This document shows, one piece after another, positions 1 through 7,325 of a DNA stretch of 46,411 nt (positions are counted from its first letter, which is position 1; each line of letters begins with the position of its first letter). Position numbers and translations under genes: made by a program. The notes beneath the pieces are model-generated. The model searched no databases and had not been told where the DNA came from. It saw only the letters and a program-made list of their open reading frames with translations. Origin of the DNA: Acetobacter sp. AN02 (GTDB lineage: Bacteria; Pseudomonadota; Alphaproteobacteria; Acetobacterales; Acetobacteraceae); NCBI RefSeq assembly GCF_029759835.1, contig NZ_JAJJND010000007.1:1-46411 (forward strand), given 5' to 3'.

Positions 1-557
1 AACTGAAATCAACGTTCCTCGCAGCCGTGCAGTTTGCCTCAGTCATCATCCTCCTTAACTGACGACACGCCGTAGTTTTCCTCGAATGTTTCGCTCAGAC
101 AGGATGTGCTCCAAGCCGTCCGGGCGACGAAGCGTGCGATGGCGGAGACGGCTTCGGAGGGATCATATGTCATATCTGACAAGGCGATGTTCAGAGTGGT
201 GTGATGGTCCAGACATTGCATGACGAGGAGGAAGAGATCGGGATCGAAATGCAGCAGCTCCGGTATGCCGTTTCCGGCAATTTGGCTGATTTCACGGAGC
301 CACGCGGCTTCGAAAAACGTTCTTTCCGTCGGCATTTTCCACGAAGGGTCCACGCGCACGTGAGGCAGAGACTGCTTGGCGCAGAGTGCGCCGTCCGGCC
401 CGTGCACCAGCCATACCATATTGAGATTGCCGTCGCTGACTTCCTGCACGGACCAGGTATCTGCCGGGCCGCCGAGGCGACGGCTCATCCCGGAGTGAGA
501 GACAAGATATTCACGCAGTCCGGTTGCATCCAGTGTCCGATACTGCGTGTTCTGCAC
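1..557 (-). pseudogene. mtnK: 5-methylthioribose kinase, N-terminal part, frameshifted and cut by the window edge
   Basis: MtnK phosphorylates 5-methylthioribose with ATP in the cytoplasmic methionine salvage pathway. The N-terminus matches the family as I know it: YRTLDATGLREYL, the ATP-binding loop DGNLN, then AKQSLPHVR and a W-K-MP-ER stretch. The start is a GTG at 555-557, preceded by AAGGAAAA. The frame stops at TGA 39-41 after only 172 codons, whereas family members are around 400 residues. In the +1 frame beyond position 53 the sequence reads EANCTAARNVDFS, which resembles the next MtnK segment (Cys, then V-F-T/S). I therefore read one frameshift near 40-53, either a real mutation or a sequencing error close to a contig end. 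The gene lies 29 bp downstream of a TonB-dependent receptor and is probably co-transcribed with it. Confidence 0.8.
54..74 (-). repeat. Left copy of a perfect 21-bp inverted repeat
   Basis: The 21 bases at 54-74 reappear exactly, in reverse complement, at 46337-46357. In this copy they fall inside mtnK and encode YGVSSVK on the minus strand, just before the frameshift. The copy begins 53 bp from the window's left edge; its partner ends 54 bp from the right edge. Confidence 0.85.
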
Positions 558-586
558 TGTGTTTTCCTTTTTTCTGAAGGTCCGGT

Positions 587-3073
587 TCAGAGCGTGATAT
601 TGGCCTTGAGATAATAAAATCCGCCATTCATGCCGAGCTGTGACGTGCTCATGTAGTATTGCGGCACACCGAGATAGCGGTTGCCATCGGGAACGCGGCT
701 CGGGCGCGCATCAAAGATGTTATTACCGCCGAGCGTGAAGGAAAGCTGTGGCATGACGCGGTATGTGATGTCGAGATTGGTGACAAATTTGGGCGTATTC
801 CGAAAGTGAAGAAAATCCGTGTTGGACAGGGCACCGGAGTTCGTCGCACCTGTATAGTATGTGAGCTGCGAGATCGTCTGGCCCCAGCGGATTTCATGCA
901 GGCCGACGGCCCATTTGCCGTCAGGACTGGTGAAGCGGCCTCCCCAGATCATCTTGCTCCGGGGATAGGCGCTCGTGATATAGGCGACGCCCTGTGCTGA
1001 AAGCAGTGGCTGCCCGGCGGCATTCGTTCCCATATGAGACAGGCGCGTGCGGTTGATGTTGATGGCAGCATCCCAGTTGATCTGCCCGAGGTTGGGAATT
1101 CTGGTGGGATAGGAAGCTGTGATGTCCAGCCCCTGGGTGCGTGTGCTTGCAACGTTGGCGAACCAGTTGGTGGAGACAGAGGATGCGGCCCAGGATGGCG
1201 CCTCCGGGGGCAGCGTGAAGCCATTTGTCTGCAGCGCGCTGATAGCCTGCGTCCCGGAGATGTTGCCGCCCGGAAGGATCTGATCGCGCAGATTGATCTG
1301 ATAGATATCTGCCGTGATGTGAAGTTTCTTTATCGGTTCGAGGATAATACCACCCGTGACGTTTGTTGAACGCTCCGGTTTCAGGCGGCTGGAACCGTTG
1401 GCCAGAGCACCCGGAGAATTCGGACCGATCAGGCCCCGGGCTGCTGTAGGGGAGAGGGAGACCGAACTGTAGAATTCCTGCGCCAGAGTGGGAGCATGAA
1501 ATCCGTTTGAGATTGTCGCGCGAAAGCCGAGCCATTTCCACGGATCGTAGCGTAAAGCTGCTTTTCCTGTCTCTGTGTTTCCCGCATCCGTATAATGCTC
1601 ATATCGCCCGGCCAGATCGATCTGCAGGTTTTTCGTCAGATGTGTCTCCACATCAAGATAGCCTGAGACTACATCTCTGTAGAATTTACCGGCATTTCCT
1701 GCAGTTGTTCCCGCCAGTGCCTGGGCACCGCTGCCATAGGTGGAATCAGGCGATCCCGTGCCGATCGCAAAGCTTTCGAAACGATAGGCCGCGCCGCCTG
1801 CGACGTTGATTGCATGCGGCCAGTTTCTGAGATGAAAGGCGCGGCTCAGATCGAAGGCACTGGTCCACTGCTGATTGTTGAAACCCTGGACATCGAATTT
1901 TGAAGGCGTCCGCCCCGTATCCTTCTCAAGCTGGAGATTTGCGGACTGCCTGAGGCCGATATCGTCGTAATCCCGGCCATAGACGGTGGACAGATCCCAG
2001 CGCCATTTTCTGAATGTACCGCGCAGACCTGCAGTGACTTCCCAGTCATTTTCATTGAGGGTTTCAAGCGGCGAGTATCCCCAGGGATACATGGCCTGAT
2101 ATCCGGGATATCCGTTCAGGGAGTCGGCCGTGCGGTAGTTCTGATAGGATTCCGCGTAGCGGTGGGCGTAGGTTGCAGTGGCATAGGCTTCGATATCTTC
2201 GGTGATATGATATCCGGATTTTACGGAAACACTCTCACGTGTCTGCTCGGGCTGCCCGAGGAGCTGATTGACTTTTGTTCCGGTTCTGAGATCGGGCGCG
2301 CTGCGGAATGTATGATCCTGATGGATGAAATCTCCACTGACATGGATGTATCCGCGTGAACCGAGAGCCGCTCCGCCATCAAGATAGATGCCCTGCTCGA
2401 AGCCGTCCCCGGCCGCCGTGATTCCGGAAAGAGACTGTGCATGAAAGCCATGATCCTGATTTTTTAGGATAATGTTCACGACGCCTGCGACGGCATCTGA
2501 TCCGTATTGCGCGGAGGCGCCATCACGCAGGATCTCGACATGATCGATGGCGGCCATCGGGATCATATCGATATCTACCGGTGTCGATCCCTGCTGTGGA
2601 CCACCGTTGGCGTAGAGATTAGCCGTGGTATGGCGTCGTTTCCCGTCCACAAGAACGAGTGTTTCATTCGGGCTGAGACCGCGCAGACTGAAGGAGTCCG
2701 TCATCGCACCTGTGTCGAAACCGCCTGTGGGGATCGTGAGCGAGGGAAGGAGCTGTGTCAGGGCCTCACGCAGGTCGGGCATACCTGTTTCCGCGAGCTG
2801 GCGGGCCGATACGATATCGAGCGGAGAGATACTGTCCTGAGCTTTCTTTCCGGCGGCACGGGTGCCGGTCACGATCACGGTTTCTCCCGAATCCGGGGGT
2901 GCCGTGATACTCGTCTTTGCGACCTGCTCCTGACTTTTGCCGTGCGTAGCTGCCGGTTGAAGATGCTGTCTTACCGGATGCCGCTCGGGTGTGGTTCTGG
3001 CAGCGGCGGGCCCCGCGAGCAGGATGGCTGATAAGGTTGTCAGAAGCAGACGGAATGATACACTATTTTCCAT
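587..3073 (-). CDS. TonB-dependent outer-membrane receptor
   Basis: A TonB-dependent receptor brings a scarce substrate across the outer membrane using proton motive force from TonB-ExbBD. The start at 3073 gives a normal signal peptide (MENSVSFRLLLTTLSAILLAG, cleavage near AAA). An ATG 22 codons upstream would add an unlikely charged leader. Mature protein: a low-complexity linker, then the plug domain opening with ETVIVTGTRAAG and holding FSLRGLSPNETLVLVDGKRR and EILRDGASAQYGSDAVAGVVNI. About 600 residues of beta-barrel follow, ending in the hydrophobic tail YYLKANITL. The 828-residue length is normal for the family. The substrate cannot be read from sequence. mtnK follows after 29 bp on the same strand, so a methylthio-sugar or related compound is possible, but this is inference. 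Confidence 0.9.
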   Translation of the reverse strand: MENSVSFRLLLTTLSAILLAGPAAARTTPERHPVRQHLQPAATHGKSQEQVAKTSITAPPDSGETVIVTGTRAAGKKAQDSISPLDIVSARQLAETGMPDLREALTQLLPSLTIPTGGFDTGAMTDSFSLRGLSPNETLVLVDGKRRHTTANLYANGGPQQGSTPVDIDMIPMAAIDHVEILRDGASAQYGSDAVAGVVNIILKNQDHGFHAQSLSGITAAGDGFEQGIYLDGGAALGSRGYIHVSGDFIHQDHTFRSAPDLRTGTKVNQLLGQPEQTRESVSVKSGYHITEDIEAYATATYAHRYAESYQNYRTADSLNGYPGYQAMYPWGYSPLETLNENDWEVTAGLRGTFRKWRWDLSTVYGRDYDDIGLRQSANLQLEKDTGRTPSKFDVQGFNNQQWTSAFDLSRAFHLRNWPHAINVAGGAAYRFESFAIGTGSPDSTYGSGAQALAGTTAGNAGKFYRDVVSGYLDVETHLTKNLQIDLAGRYEHYTDAGNTETGKAALRYDPWKWLGFRATISNGFHAPTLAQEFYSSVSLSPTAARGLIGPNSPGALANGSSRLKPERSTNVTGGIILEPIKKLHITADIYQINLRDQILPGGNISGTQAISALQTNGFTLPPEAPSWAASSVSTNWFANVASTRTQGLDITASYPTRIPNLGQINWDAAININRTRLSHMGTNAAGQPLLSAQGVAYITSAYPRSKMIWGGRFTSPDGKWAVGLHEIRWGQTISQLTYYTGATNSGALSNTDFLHFRNTPKFVTNLDITYRVMPQLSFTLGGNNIFDARPSRVPDGNRYLGVPQYYMSTSQLGMNGGFYYLKANITL

Positions 3074-3401
3074 AGTTATAACCAGAGTTATGCGTTTATA
3101 TTCTCGTTTCAGATGATATAATTCTATGGATGAAAACAATCCGAAATGCGGATAGATTCTTTACGTTGTGATACATCCTCGGACTCTGTTGCCGAAAAGC
3201 CGCAGTGATCTGTCTGTCGATTGCAGGAACGTATGCACCCGCTGTGCGGAGACAGAGATTGCAGCGCGCCGGGAGTGCAGAGTAGGTTACATTCCGGAAA
3301 ATCAGCGTGCTGCCCGCGCAGCACATGAGCGAGGCGACGCCTCTTTATTGCAGATGTCCCGGTTGTGGTCCGGGCGGGACGGATCAGGGGATACAGGGCC
3401 T
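3074..3401. other. Divergent intergenic region, 328 bp
   Basis: This is the space between the receptor (minus) and the Smr-domain gene (plus), so promoters for both should lie here. It is more AT-rich next to the receptor (about 3075-3170) than elsewhere. I looked for cobalamin and SAM riboswitch landmarks reading toward the receptor and saw none. I could not assign a Fur box with confidence. A frame open upstream of the Smr gene crosses this region but lacks protein-like composition. Confidence 0.5.
3078..3091. promoter_or_regulatory. Inverted repeat just upstream of the receptor start codon
   Basis: ATAAC-N4-GTTAT is a perfect 5+5 bp inverted repeat lying 4 bp before the receptor ATG, where the Shine-Dalgarno should be. 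No good Shine-Dalgarno is visible there. It could be an operator or a structure covering the ribosome site. The repeat is short, so chance is possible. Confidence 0.3.
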
Positions 3402-3989
3402 ATGGCGCGCCGGGTGACAGGAGAGGGGGAGCGGGATCTGTGGCGTCTGGCCATGCGCGATGTCCGCCCCTTGCATTCGCCTGTATGTCGCCCTTCGGAA
3501 GCGTCAGTCAGACCATCTCTGCAGCAGCGGGAGACTGAATTTCTGCCCCCGTCTCCGGCATTGCAGCAACAGGAGAGGCCCGCAGCCACATACATGATTC
3601 CTGCCCGGGAGGACCTTTCCAGGGGGGAGACGGCGCTCCGGCGTTATTTTCAGAGCAAAGCAGGAAAAAGCAGAAGTCAGCCTCTGGAATTTCCTGTCGA
3701 GTCCGGTGCATTGCGACCAGAGCGCAGGCTGGATCTGCATGGGATGGTGGCACAGGCGGCCTTTATCCGCCTGTATGGATTCCTTGTGGGTGCGCATCAG
3801 GAAGGTGTGCGCTGTGTGGAAATCATCACCGGCCTCGGGTCCGGTGTTGAGGGCGGTATTCTCCGGCGTGAGCTGCCTTTGTGGCTGGAGCATCCGGAAC
3901 TCCGGCGCGTGGTTCACTCCGCGGCCTATCCCCATGCGGCAAACCGCGGGGCTGTCCGGGTGCGACTAAGACGCGCCAAGCGGACGTGA
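3402..3989 (+). CDS. Smr-domain protein
   Basis: The C-terminal ~80 residues form an Smr (small MutS-related) domain: LDLHGM, then VEIITGLGSG, and a C-terminal HPHAANRGAVRVRLRR-like stretch (here YPHAANRGAVRVRLRR). Smr domains bind or nick nucleic acid. The stand-alone alphaproteobacterial form starts with a short charged helix, here RDLWRLAMRDVRPL, which supports the ATG at 3402 rather than the far upstream start at 3168. About 90 poorly conserved residues link the two parts. The LDLHGM and GxG motifs are intact. The stop codon overlaps the next gene's GTG start (GTGA at 3986-3989), so translation of the ABC permease is probably coupled to it. The functional link between the two is unknown. 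Confidence 0.8.
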   Translation: MARRVTGEGERDLWRLAMRDVRPLHSPVCRPSEASVRPSLQQRETEFLPPSPALQQQERPAATYMIPAREDLSRGETALRRYFQSKAGKSRSQPLEFPVESGALRPERRLDLHGMVAQAAFIRLYGFLVGAHQEGVRCVEIITGLGSGVEGGILRRELPLWLEHPELRRVVHSAAYPHAANRGAVRVRLRRAKRT

Positions 3990-4993
3990 TCGTGACACGT
4001 ATACGAGCAGGAATTCTGGCGGGTCTGATCTGCCTTCTGGCAGTCTTTTTCGTGTCGGATCTTAGTTTTGGTCCCTTGCATCTTTCTTTTTCCCGTATCG
4101 CTACAGCTGTCTTCGGGAGTGTGCCTGATCAGGTGCATATGGCGATCTGGCAGATACGCCTTCCGGGGGCCTGTCTTGCAATTCTGACCGGTTTTGCGCT
4201 GGGTCTGTCGGGCAGTGAGATGCAGACGATCCTGAATAATCCGCTCGCAAGCCCTTTTACGCTGGGTGTATCCGCTGCTGCGGCGTTCGGGGCATCGCTG
4301 GCTCTGATTCTGGGCTGGCACCTTCCGGGGATTTCATCTGCGGCTGCGGTTCCGGCGAATGCGTTTGTGTTTGCCGTGGGCAGTGCGCTCCTGCTCAATG
4401 TGGTCAGCCGGTCACGCGAAGGGGAGGGGGTGGTCCTGTTCGGGATCGCGCTGGTCTTTACGTTTCAGGCCTGTGTAGCACTGCTGCAGTTCGTGGCTTC
4501 AGAGGATACGCTGCAGGATCTGGTATTCTGGACCATGGGCAGCGTAACGCGGGCGACCTGGCCGCGTGTAATCTGTCTCGGTCTGGCCTGCCTGATAACA
4601 GGGATTCTGTCGTTCCGGGCAGCTCCTGCGCTGACAATGCTGCGTCTGGGCGATGATCGTGCGGCAGGGCTCGGGATCGATGCACGCAGGGTACGGTTCG
4701 GTGCCCTGCTGCGGGTCAGCGTACTGGCATCTCTGGCTGTAGCGTTTTCAGGAACGATCGGTTTTGTCGGACTTGTCGCTCCGCATATCTCGCGACATCT
4801 CTTTGGCGAAGATCATCGCTGGTATCTGCCCGGTGGTGCTCTGGCCGGGGCTCTGATCATGTCTGCGGCGTCGGTTACGGCAAAAAATACGGTCCCGGGG
4901 CAGGTTTTACCGGTTGGGATCGTGACGGCTCTGGCTGGTGTTCCGTTCTTTATCGCTGTCGTCCTGCGTCGGCGCGGTGATCGGGGAGAGTGA
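3986..4993 (+). CDS. FecCD-type ABC transporter permease
   Basis: This is the inner-membrane permease of a siderophore, heme or cobalamin importer (BtuC/FhuB/FecCD family). The family hallmarks are present: an N-terminal RIRAGILAGLICLL helix, IWQIRLPGACLAILTGFALGLSG with the QIRLPR-like loop, a NPLASPFTLGVS motif, about ten hydrophobic segments, and GFVGLVAPHISRHLFGEDHR, the loop that contacts the ATPase. At 335 residues it has the usual length. I chose the GTG at 3986 because it overlaps the Smr stop and leaves a short N-terminus before the first membrane helix; an in-frame GTG at 3992 is also possible. The ATPase gene follows at once. No periplasmic binding protein gene lies in the window. 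Confidence 0.88.
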   Translation: MIVTRIRAGILAGLICLLAVFFVSDLSFGPLHLSFSRIATAVFGSVPDQVHMAIWQIRLPGACLAILTGFALGLSGSEMQTILNNPLASPFTLGVSAAAAFGASLALILGWHLPGISSAAAVPANAFVFAVGSALLLNVVSRSREGEGVVLFGIALVFTFQACVALLQFVASEDTLQDLVFWTMGSVTRATWPRVICLGLACLITGILSFRAAPALTMLRLGDDRAAGLGIDARRVRFGALLRVSVLASLAVAFSGTIGFVGLVAPHISRHLFGEDHRWYLPGGALAGALIMSAASVTAKNTVPGQVLPVGIVTALAGVPFFIAVVLRRRGDRGE

Positions 4994-4997
4994 AGCC

Positions 4998-5804
4998 GTG
5001 CCAACCAGGATGCTGACGGATTCCGTGGCCAGCGGGCAGGAGGGGCTCACAATCGGGCCGGTGACGGTACGACGCGGGCGGAAGGTCGTGCTTGATGAAG
5101 TGCGGTGCGGCCCGCTGCGTCCGGGAGAGGTGGCCGGGCTCCTCGGACCGAATGGCAGCGGAAAATCCACGCTACTGCGCATGGTTGCGGGGCTCCTGCC
5201 TGCCGCGGGGCGGGCTGAACTTGATGGTCTGGATCTTTCCGGTCTGAGCGCAGCCCGGAGGGGGGTGTTCTGCGCGTATATGCCTCAGGCTCCTCTGCCG
5301 CAGCTGATGCTGGGGGTGGGGGAGATGCTGGAGGCTGCAGCACGTGTAGCTGGTGTTCCTGCCGCACGTGTGGCCGATCTGCTCGGAAGGCTGGGGCTGG
5401 AGAATTTTGCCAGGAGGCCGGTCGGGGCATTATCCGGCGGGCAGAGGCAGCTTGTGGCCCTGGCTCTGGCCCTGATCAGGGAGCCACGGATCCTGCTTCT
5501 GGATGAACCGCTAAGTGCACTCGATCTGCGACATCAGCTGCGGGTGATGGAGATCGTGGCGCGTGAAACGCGGATGCGCGGCATGGTGACGATTATCGTG
5601 CTTCATGACCTGACAATGGCGCTTCGTCACACGGATCATGTGGTTCTGCTTAAGGGCGGGCGGGTTTTCGGGGAGGGGGTACCCGAAGATGTCATCACCC
5701 GTGACAGCCTTTCTGCACTCTGGGGTGTGTGCGCCCGTGTCACGACAGACGGAGTGATTGTTGACGGACTGGCTGATATGCCAGCCGGAGAAGAGTCTGA
5801 CTGA
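4998..5804 (+). CDS. ABC transporter ATP-binding protein (FecE/BtuD type)
   Basis: This is the ATPase partner of the preceding permease. It has Walker A GPNGSGKST (about residues 50-58), Q-loop YMPQ, signature LSGGQRQ, Walker B ILLLDEP, a D-loop SALD and the switch His in VLHDLTMALRH. The order and spacing are typical of iron-chelate and vitamin B12 importers. The GTG at 4998 has GGGAGAG about 8 bp upstream and lies 4 bp after the permease stop. An ATG at 5010 is the alternative start. With the permease it makes a two-gene importer core whose substrate-binding protein must be encoded elsewhere, unless the divergent receptor across the intergenic region feeds it. Confidence 0.9.
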   Translation: MPTRMLTDSVASGQEGLTIGPVTVRRGRKVVLDEVRCGPLRPGEVAGLLGPNGSGKSTLLRMVAGLLPAAGRAELDGLDLSGLSAARRGVFCAYMPQAPLPQLMLGVGEMLEAAARVAGVPAARVADLLGRLGLENFARRPVGALSGGQRQLVALALALIREPRILLLDEPLSALDLRHQLRVMEIVARETRMRGMVTIIVLHDLTMALRHTDHVVLLKGGRVFGEGVPEDVITRDSLSALWGVCARVTTDGVIVDGLADMPAGEESD

Positions 5805-5831
5805 TCTTCTCCGGCAACGATTTCCGGTAGT

Positions 5832-7250
5832 TCAGCGGCCTGTAAGGATGCGATCCACCAGCTGTTTTACAGTCGGGACAAAACCATTCGAGTAGAACGG
5901 ATCTGTCGCGAAACGCCAGGCCGTTGTTCCGCCGAACATCAGATTATGATCCGCGATCTTCTCTTCCTCAGGGCCATGTGCGTGGGAGATGGCCTGCAGC
6001 GTTTTCTGAATGCAGAAAGAGCGGGGATCAGCCTTATGTCCGTTCGTATAATCCGGGCCTTTCTGGCTCCAGTTTGAGAAACGACATTCAGACAGGCAGC
6101 CCATGCAGGCCACCTGATCTTCCACGATTTCGTGCATCTTCTCAGGTGTGACGAAAATCAGGGTGGAGTCACCGGTGCGCATGGCTTCAGTGAAACCTTC
6201 TGACTCCCATCCACGGATACGCAGCAGGTCGGCTCCGGTCACGAACACTTCGCGCTTGCGGGCACCGACACCGTAGGAAGCAGTATGTTCGCCGACGGCT
6301 TCTGCGGAGTAAGCCACCTGGCGCTCCGAACGGGCGCGAAGTTCCTGCAGGAAGCTGTTATTAACCGCTGAGGAATAAAAACCTGTGGGGGAGAAGCGGT
6401 TGAGATACACGTCTCCCTTCTTCAGTGTAAGAAGACGCTGTTTCCACGCATCCGGGATCGGGCTTTCCTTCGTCAGCAGAGGACGTGTACCGAACTGGAA
6501 CACGACAGGGCCAAGCTCAGGATTATCAATCCAGTCCTGCCACTCTTCCAGCCACCAGACACCGCCTGCCATGATGATCGGCACATTATCCAGGCCGAAG
6601 CTGCGCATCAGCTTTCGCAGAGCCGCGACGCGAGGATAGGGATCCTCCGGTTTCAGCGGATCTTCCGTGTTGGACAGGCCGTTATGACCGCCTGCCCGCC
6701 AGGGATCTTCGTACACAACCCCGCCGAGCAGGCTGGCTGTTCTGCTGTATGAGCGCTTCCACAGCGCATTGAAGGCGCGGGCGGAGGAGACGATCGGATA
6801 GTAGAAGATATTAAATTTTGCGGCGATATCCGCAAGCCGGTAGGGCATGCCCGCACCGCAGGTCAGGCCGTGGATCAGGCCTTTTGCACCTTCCAGAACG
6901 CCGTTAATCACGCGCTCCGCACCGCCCATCTCCCACAGGATGTTGGCATGGATACGGCCCTGCCCGCCCGAGGTCTCGTGAGCGATCCTTGCCTGGGCGA
7001 TTCCGCCGCGGATGGCGTAGTCAATCAGTTCCTCATGACGTTCCCGGCGCGTGCGGCCGTGATAGGTCTGGGGAACCGGGCGACCGTTTTCATCGTAGCT
7101 GTCTGCATTGACGATGGAAATCGTGCCTGCGCCACCGGCTGCGGCCCAGGCACCGGCAGAGGCGCCGGTGGAGACGGAGACACCCTTTCCGCCCTCGACG
7201 AGCGGAAGGATCTCACGTGCTCCCATGCGGATTGCGTTGATCGCCTTCAT
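5832..7250 (-). CDS. Nitronate monooxygenase-like flavin oxidoreductase
   Basis: This is a TIM-barrel FMN enzyme related to nitronate monooxygenase (2-nitropropane dioxygenase) and the YrpB group. Supporting segments are GGKGVSVSTGASAGAWAAAGG at the N-terminus, VPIIMAGGVW and FQFGTRPLLTKESP near the phosphate-binding region. At 472 residues it is longer than the usual 320-380. The extra C-terminal part carries a cysteine cluster, VACMGCLSECRF, with another Cys about 25 residues on, which could bind a metal or Fe-S centre (inference). The ATG at 7250 has a CAGGA element six bases upstream. It is transcribed alone, convergent with the ABC genes. The substrate is not known; these proteins are often misnamed by automatic transfer. 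Confidence 0.75.
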   Translation of the reverse strand: MKAINAIRMGAREILPLVEGGKGVSVSTGASAGAWAAAGGAGTISIVNADSYDENGRPVPQTYHGRTRRERHEELIDYAIRGGIAQARIAHETSGGQGRIHANILWEMGGAERVINGVLEGAKGLIHGLTCGAGMPYRLADIAAKFNIFYYPIVSSARAFNALWKRSYSRTASLLGGVVYEDPWRAGGHNGLSNTEDPLKPEDPYPRVAALRKLMRSFGLDNVPIIMAGGVWWLEEWQDWIDNPELGPVVFQFGTRPLLTKESPIPDAWKQRLLTLKKGDVYLNRFSPTGFYSSAVNNSFLQELRARSERQVAYSAEAVGEHTASYGVGARKREVFVTGADLLRIRGWESEGFTEAMRTGDSTLIFVTPEKMHEIVEDQVACMGCLSECRFSNWSQKGPDYTNGHKADPRSFCIQKTLQAISHAHGPEEEKIADHNLMFGGTTAWRFATDPFYSNGFVPTVKQLVDRILTGR

Positions 7251-7325
7251 AGAGGTCCTGCTACTGTTTCAGACTGTCCCGGGACTGTCCGGCGGAGGGG
7301 TCGGTAAAACCCCTCCGTCAGAATT

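Noticed and set aside
3074-3401. Possible cobalamin or SAM riboswitch before the TonB receptor
   Set aside because: I looked for the B12-box and SAM-II landmarks on the minus strand and found none.
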